DNA from: JACKDW01 sp964621785
GTDB lineage: Bacteria; Myxococcota_A; Polyangia; Nannocystales; Nannocystaceae
DNA: 64,000 nucleotides
Reading direction: 5' to 3'
Assembly: GCA_964621785.1 (NCBI GenBank)
Contig: CAZUPD010000029.1
Coordinates: forward strand, 3,643 to 67,642
The notes under the pieces are model-generated. The model did not search any database, had not been told where the DNA came from, and saw only the letters and a list, made by a program, of their open reading frames with translations. The translations under genes were made by a program, and so were the position numbers. Position 1 is the stretch's first letter, and each line of letters begins with the position of its first letter. Of this stretch, positions 61,654 through 64,000 are shown in pieces.

Positions 61654-62922
61654 GTGAAGATCGAATCTGCGAACCGTGCGGTATGCCGGGTTTCTTCGGG
61701 AAACCGCGTTTATGTGCATGAAGCCTCGATGGCGCCGACACATTTGATCGACGCCTTGGTCGCGCGTGCGGCGGAACTTACCAACGTCGAAATCATGCAT
61801 TTACATACAAATGCACCGGCGCCCTACACCGATCCCTCCTACAAGGGGCACCTTCGGCACAACGCTCTGTTCGCCGGCCCGAATGTGCGCGAGGCCCTGC
61901 GCGCGGGTCATGCCGACTTTACGCCGGTGTTCTTGTCGGAAATCCCCGAGATGATGCGCAGCGGTCCGCTGCGTGTCGACGTCGCGCTGTTGCAACTTTC
62001 ACCGCCCGATCGCCACGGATATTGTCGCCTCGGACTCTCGGCAGCGTGTGCCCGGGCCGCGGCCGATCACGCGAAGGTTGTACTGGCCGAACTCAATCCC
62101 AATGTACCTACAACTTTGGGCAACACCGCCGTCCACATCAGCCGGATCGCGGCGGCCGTCGAAGTTGATACACCCCTGCCGACGGTCGAGCCTCGGGCGT
62201 TTGGCGAGGTCGAGGCCGCGATCGCCAAACATGTGGCTGAGTTGGTGCCCGACGGTGCCACCATCCAAATGGGGATTGGGGCGATTCCCAATGCCGTGCT
62301 CGCGGCGTTGGGTGCCCACAACGACTTAGGTGTACACACGGAGATGTTCAGCGATGGGCTCATCGATCTGATGGCCGCGGGGGTGGTGACCAACCGCAAC
62401 AAGACGCGGTTTGAAGGCCGGGCCATCACCTCGTTTGCGATGGGCAGCCAACGCCTGCACGAGTTTGTCGACCACAACCCGAGCATCGAGTTCCACGGTT
62501 CCAACGTCGTCAACGACCCCAACGAGATCGGCAAGCAACACTGCATGGTCGCAATCAACTCGGCGATCCAGATCGACCTCACTGGTCAGGTCTGTGCCGA
62601 TTCGATCGGCGAGCACATCTTTAGTGGGATCGGTGGTCAGATGGATTTTTTCCAGGGCGCTGCGCGGGCGGACCAGGGGAGGGCGATCCTCGCGCTGCCA
62701 GCGACGGCCCGAGGCGGTACGATCTCCCGCCTCGTCCCCCATCTTTCCCAGGGTGCGGGAGTTGTCACAACCCGCGGTCACGTCCAGTGGGTGGTGACCG
62801 AATTCGGCGCGGTCAATCTCCACGGCCGAAGTCTCCGGGACCGCGCTCACCTGCTCGCGGGGATTGCCCATCCTCAGTTTCGCGATGAACTTCGGGCCGA
62901 GGCGCGGCGCCGGTTCGGCTAG
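61654..62922 (+). CDS. Acetyl-CoA hydrolase/transferase family (4-hydroxybutyrate CoA-transferase-like)
   Basis: It moves CoA between acyl-CoA and carboxylate substrates. The 422 residues have GATIQMGIGAIPNAVLAAL, the HTEMFSDGLIDL segment containing the catalytic Glu, GGQMDFFQGAARADQGRAI and ARGGTISRLVPHL, all typical of the family. The substrate cannot be read from sequence; acetate, butyrate and 4-hydroxybutyrate enzymes are close relatives. GTG 61654 is preceded by the repeat at 61595. TGYANNTRCA copies are at 61796 and 62103. Confidence 0.9.
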   Translation: MKIESANRAVCRVSSGNRVYVHEASMAPTHLIDALVARAAELTNVEIMHLHTNAPAPYTDPSYKGHLRHNALFAGPNVREALRAGHADFTPVFLSEIPEMMRSGPLRVDVALLQLSPPDRHGYCRLGLSAACARAAADHAKVVLAELNPNVPTTLGNTAVHISRIAAAVEVDTPLPTVEPRAFGEVEAAIAKHVAELVPDGATIQMGIGAIPNAVLAALGAHNDLGVHTEMFSDGLIDLMAAGVVTNRNKTRFEGRAITSFAMGSQRLHEFVDHNPSIEFHGSNVVNDPNEIGKQHCMVAINSAIQIDLTGQVCADSIGEHIFSGIGGQMDFFQGAARADQGRAILALPATARGGTISRLVPHLSQGAGVVTTRGHVQWVVTEFGAVNLHGRSLRDRAHLLAGIAHPQFRDELRAEARRRFG

Positions 62923-63100
62923 CCCGGACCGAACCGCGCGAAACAACGCACGTCAACTTGGTTGGCAATTTCCGCTAATTTTGACAATCGACTTGGCGCA
63001 GGTCAGACGGCTGGGCTCTTTACACACCCTAAATCGTTTGCGATCGTTCTGGCCCCGACCTTGCTTCGAGTGTGAGCGTCGCCCGGAGGATTCACCGATC

Positions 63101-64000
63101 ATGTTCCGTCCTGCAATTTTTACTCGCATCGCTTTTTTGGCGGGAGCGGCATTTGCCATTCCGCAACTGTTTGCCTGTCTCGCCCACCCGGTGAAGGATG
63201 TCGAATACGACAAAGCCGCCGAGGATGAAAAGGGGATCGCCATCGCGATCAACAAGGATGTCGACATTCTGTTCGTGATCGACAACTCCGGTTCGATGGC
63301 AGAGGAGCAGCGCACCCTGTCCGAGAACTTCGGTGCCTTCATCGGCGTGCTCGAGCAAGAAGATGTCAATGCAAACTACCGCATCGGCATCACGACCTCC
63401 GACATGGGTAACCCGCGTTGTGGCGCCACAGCGGACGGCGGGAACCTCCTGCTCAGCAGCTGTCGCGGCGACCGTCTCGACCCTGACTTCCGGCGTACAA
63501 CCCAGGGCGGCGACCTGCTGTTTGACGCCCGGTTTGCATGTGAGGATTTCTGCCCGCAGGCAACCCACGACCTTCTGGCAAACGGCACGCTCGAGACTGA
63601 AAGTGGCAAAGGCGACCCGAAGAAGGCCCGCAAGTGGATCGAGCGCATCGAGGGTGAGTACAACCTTCCCGACGGTGTCGACGGTCTGCAAGCATTCCAG
63701 TGCTTCGGTCCCCAGGGCATCACCGGCTGCGGTTTCGAGTCGCAGCTAGAGGCCATGTACAAGGCCCTCAAAAAAGCTCAGAGCACCAACCAAGATGAGC
63801 AGAACTTCGGCTTCCTGCGCGACTCGGCGATCCTCTCCGTCATCGTCGTGACCGACGAGGCCGACTGTTCCTACAACCCTTCCCACGACGACATCTTCAA
63901 ACCGGCCAACAAGACCTTCTGGTCGGACATGGGAGCCATCGCTGCGCAAAACGCGGTGTGTTGGAACGCCGGCACCAAGTGCTCGGGCAGCAGCCCCTAC
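63101..64000 (+). CDS. vWA-type lipoprotein, N-terminal part (runs off the window)
   Basis: 300 codons are open to the window edge. ATG 63101 follows GGAGGA (63085-63090). The signal ends in LFAC, a lipobox (Cys near residue 26). A von Willebrand factor A core follows, with the MIDAS motif in VDILFVIDNSGSMAEEQ (D-x-S-x-S/G-S type) and a later SVIVVTDEADCS strand. Several cysteines (CGATADGG, CRGD, CEDFC, CFGPQGITGC) suggest disulfides. Such lipoproteins are frequent in Nannocystaceae and may mediate metal-dependent adhesion; that is family knowledge, not shown here. Confidence 0.88.
   Translation, partial: MFRPAIFTRIAFLAGAAFAIPQLFACLAHPVKDVEYDKAAEDEKGIAIAINKDVDILFVIDNSGSMAEEQRTLSENFGAFIGVLEQEDVNANYRIGITTSDMGNPRCGATADGGNLLLSSCRGDRLDPDFRRTTQGGDLLFDARFACEDFCPQATHDLLANGTLETESGKGDPKKARKWIERIEGEYNLPDGVDGLQAFQCFGPQGITGCGFESQLEAMYKALKKAQSTNQDEQNFGFLRDSAILSVIVVTDEADCSYNPSHDDIFKPANKTFWSDMGAIAAQNAVCWNAGTKCSGSSPY

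Noticed and set aside
62981..63036. Promoter for the vWA lipoprotein (TTGACA at 62981)
   Set aside because: No acceptable -10 box lies 16-19 bases downstream; the TAAAT sequence is too far away.

Overview
The window reads as chromosomal DNA of a high-GC (roughly 64%) myxobacterium, most likely in or near the Nannocystaceae (Plesiocystis/Enhygromyxa/Nannocystis side). The reasons are several long Ser/Thr kinases with disordered tails, an FHA-AAA+ regulator, PilZ, many lipoproteins (two with Thr/Asp/Pro-rich linkers and Cys-rich modules), a vWA lipoprotein, and dense GTG starts with 4-nt stop/start overlaps. It carries mostly housekeeping genes. I saw no rRNA, tRNA, IS element, prophage or CRISPR. 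Two runs of N (100 and 10 bases) mark assembly gaps.

Layout: 1-5.5 kb holds the end of a kinase gene, purC, a small membrane protein (minus), purF and prfB with a programmed +1 frameshift. 5.5-16.1 kb is an envelope block: two LolC/E-type permeases, LolD, BamA, two Skp/OmpH chaperones, FabZ and a lipoprotein; lpxD and lpxA, usual neighbours, are missing. 16.5-24.2 kb has a small ORF with its own terminator, an FHA-AAA+ protein, then folP-cdaA-cdaR-glmM (c-di-AMP synthesis tied to cell-wall precursor supply) and nnr. 24.4-31.2 kb is a TPR lipoprotein and a Gld-like ABC system (ATPase, permease-GldG fusion, DUF4340). 31.3-35.4 kb has a lipoprotein, an oligopeptide-type binding protein, a small secreted ORF and an outer-membrane barrel. 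35.4-39.6 kb is yicC-gmk-RSH plus a small basic protein. 40.2-47.8 kb has a tail-anchored pseudokinase, a 54-aa acidic protein, tmk, an Ala/Lys-rich membrane protein and a HEAT-like lipoprotein. 48.0-53.0 kb has tandem Cys-rich lipoproteins and hutH. 53.0-64 kb has two active-looking kinases, rsgA, a PilZ protein, era-der, a CoA-transferase and the start of a vWA lipoprotein.

The most unusual signal is not a gene. A 10-bp interrupted palindrome, TGYANNTRCA, occurs 40 times by my hand count, about one per 1.6 kb, where base composition predicts about two. It lies in genes and in spacers on both gene strands. Inside genes, 28 of 33 copies sit in the one reading phase (xxT GYA NNT RCA) in which all the A/T bases fall on wobble positions. 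That pattern suggests a DNA-level element that has accumulated under coding constraint, comparable to HIP1 of cyanobacteria but with a different sequence. Separate intergenic repeat families (AATGGTTCCGCACCTTTGC-like, CGAGAAAAACCACGGG, GTGAGAAGTCCAGGGGA) and large hairpins occur in the spacers.

All homology statements come from reading motifs by eye; no database search was run.
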